Of a stretch of 64,000 nucleotides of DNA, positions 61,832 to 64,000 are shown one piece after another. The notes beneath the pieces are model-generated. The model had not been told where the DNA came from. It did no database searches and saw only the letters and a list, made by a program, of their open reading frames with translations. The translations under genes and the position numbers were made by a program. The stretch is from Sinonovacula constricta (lineage: Eukaryota > Mollusca > Bivalvia > Cardiida > Solecurtidae), in NCBI GenBank assembly GCA_007844125.1, contig CM017571.1:33412113-33476112 (forward strand), in the 5' to 3' direction. The first letter of the stretch is position 1; every line of letters starts with the position of its first letter.

Positions 61832-64000
61832 ATTGTTTATTGTTATATTAAAAAGTAAGAATTATTTACTTAACTTGGTAATATACGGACAATCTACGAA
61901 ACTCTTCAGTGTTTACAACAGAAAAAAAAAATTGAAATTTGAATGTCCAAAATCGCGATCTCTAAGATTACTAAATGGACGAACATGTGTGTATATCTAC
62001 ATTGTAAACCGGTGATTGCCTGAATCTTCTTGTCTTCGGAATAAGCACAAGCCTGACATTAGTGGCGACAAAATTAAATATTGAAAAGGTGAAAAAACAG
62101 AAATTTCCTACAGTTTGTAGCCCAACTGAGAGCGATTAAGTGATTGGGTTAACTTATGTAACCGGATCGAATCATCTTTTTCAAGAACCTTGAACATTCA
62201 ACAGTAGTTATATTCATAAGTTTATTTTTACCACATATACGGTTATCTCTGATAAAGTCCAATCTAATTTAATCACACTGCATAAACCATTTGCTATAAG
62301 TTTATTGCCAAAAACGATTAATTACAAAACTGAAATCGCAACAGCTGTCAAGTCTAATAAATAACTCAAAATAACCGATGCTGAAAATGGTACGATCTGT
62401 TTAGAAAAAAAGCTATTACATGTAGGTGCTACTTATTTATTGAATCACAAAACATAGTTTAATCAAATTACATAGAGAAATGATACAGGACTTGAATTTT
62501 TAATACATTTTGTGAATGTGTACTGAAACAAGACGAAAATAACAACAGTACACATTTTGTACTAGCGAAATATCGACGAAGTTTGAAGTATTCATGATAA
62601 GATCATGGCTCAATCGTCATTTTCTTCTCAAGGAATATGATTATTCATAAAGTATGACTGACAAGGGCCAATATTTAATGCAAATGAAGCTTCATAGGTT
62701 GTAAATTCTGGTGTGACTTTTCCAGTCTATTTTGTTTTTGTCGATTATGTGACTTTAAACCGATATAGTGATGTGTCTAAAATCAGTTTCTGGTGCCTTG
62801 TTTAGAGTAAAGGATCGTGCAATCTGTTCGCGAGAAAATGCATGATGCCGGATTCAAAATGATATATTTTGAGATCTACATCCATTATTATTTCTTGGGC
62901 AATTTCCTGTCGGCTGGTAACCAAAGAATTTGCTGCAATGCATTAAATGGAAGTAGGAACCTCAAGCTGAAAGTAATTAAAGAACGTGGAAAAGAATAAT
63001 GCAAGTTTAGGTATAGTTGCTGTTTACTTTAAAGTGCCCATTTTGATTGTTTTAATAAATGTGTGGATGGTTGGTTCCTAAACTGTTGGACATGTCTATA
63101 ATAAAGAACAAGTTAATCAATGTAACTTAGGTTTTTAGTTTGAGAAACTGTTTGTAAGCATTTAAACTAGGGATGAATTATCAATGAAACAATAAACAAT
63201 TGTCTTCTAAAATCTAAAAGTCACAGTACAAGGAAAACAACGAACACAAATTAACACTATTTACAATATATTAACGTTTAACAAACAAAACATGATTGTT
63301 GTTAGGATGATTAAATACTGATACATTTTTGTCTTAGGGCTGTGATTTTACTTGAGGATAGCGCATGTATTCATGTAACCAAATTATGCACATTTTTGTA
63401 AAGTACACGCTTATAGAACATGTGAGGATTTCACCCAAAACCATTATTTGAGAAATGAGATATGCATATGGCATTGTTTTGGGTGGTCTCACTTGCAACA
63501 CCACACAAAGTTATGAGAAAGTGGAACTTCGGAAGCACTTAGGTTTGACTCTACATGACCCGCGGTCAGTAAATGCATGGAAAAAAGAAGTACTTGTACA
63601 GAAACAAATGTGTATTGTCGAAGGAGACTAAAAGTGTCAACTGTATCAAGGCATGCTTCAATTGTTAACATTGATATTGCAATTTGATTTAACTATGCTC
63701 AGGTTATTACATTGTGTAGCGCAGATATACATGAAATGCAGATTTATGAATGAACAACGCTGCGCAGGAATCTTACTCAATGATTTAAGGGGCAAATGGA
63801 GGGAGACAACTGTTATTAGAACGAGTGTTCCACTGGCTATGTATTGTATATTAGGCTGAGATATTTGCAATATCCCGCGCAATGTGCCACTGCCTCCTTC
63901 GGCTATCAAGTTTGCAGTCAGCATTTACATTCAGATCAAATGGGTGTAGTGTCGACGAAATAAATCGGAGCGATTGTCGCGGAGCCGTTAACCACGATAG
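61832..64000. other. AT-rich stretch, nothing recognised
   Basis: No gene, repeat copy or RNA signal recognised up to the end of the window. Confidence 0.5.

Overview
The window looks like non-coding, transposon-rich nuclear DNA from a marine invertebrate, most likely a lophotrochozoan and possibly a bivalve mollusc. This rests on strong AT bias, long CA/CAGA/AAT microsatellites, several tRNA-derived SINEs, decayed LINEs of two families, a tyrosine-recombinase gene, a Ty3-type LTR element and a mariner. The organism call is an inference from the mix of elements. There is no rRNA, no convincing functional tRNA gene, no CRISPR array and no bacterial-type operon.

Region by region. 1-13.2 kb is unique AT-rich DNA with microsatellites, a foldback MITE (1948-2078), a SINE with perfect 12-bp target-site duplications (2443-2737), a 37-bp remnant of the same SINE with its own 12-bp duplication (5344-5380) and a CpG-dense patch (4370-4640). 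A histone H3 fragment lies near 13.3 kb. 13.5-39 kb holds short dispersed repeats, a palindrome (15316-15388), two tRNA-derived SINEs (24.7 and 28.5 kb), a tandem trimer of tRNA-like units (34.3-34.8 kb) and a LINE C-terminal fragment (31.3-31.8 kb). 39.6-41.5 kb contains the best host-gene candidate: two minus-strand exons with matching splice sites and phases.

42.8-49.3 kb is a nested transposon. A minus-strand APE/RT LINE (L2/CR1-like) was split by a plus-strand LINE of about 3.6 kb with a 10-bp target-site duplication. 50.7-52.6 kb holds a tyrosine-recombinase remnant (minus) abutting an RT-protein C-terminus with a long 3' region (plus). 53.6-58.9 kb is a decayed Ty3-type retrotransposon (gag, protease, RT, RNase H, integrase) interrupted by a probable antisense solo LTR. 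60.3-61.6 kb is a complete mariner with 27-bp identical terminal repeats at a TA site and a disabled DD34D transposase.

The most unusual signal is a dispersed family in seven places (about 1.0, 16.3, 17.9-18.7, 26.5, 39.5, 49.8 and 51.8-52.6 kb). A core of about 90 bp containing a conserved hairpin is joined to alternative heads and tails. The core also lies in the 3' region of the RT element at 51.2-52.6 kb, which suggests module exchange between a LINE-like element and short non-autonomous repeats. All protein-coding transposons seen here are inactivated by stops, frameshifts or deletions. No new functional system is apparent.
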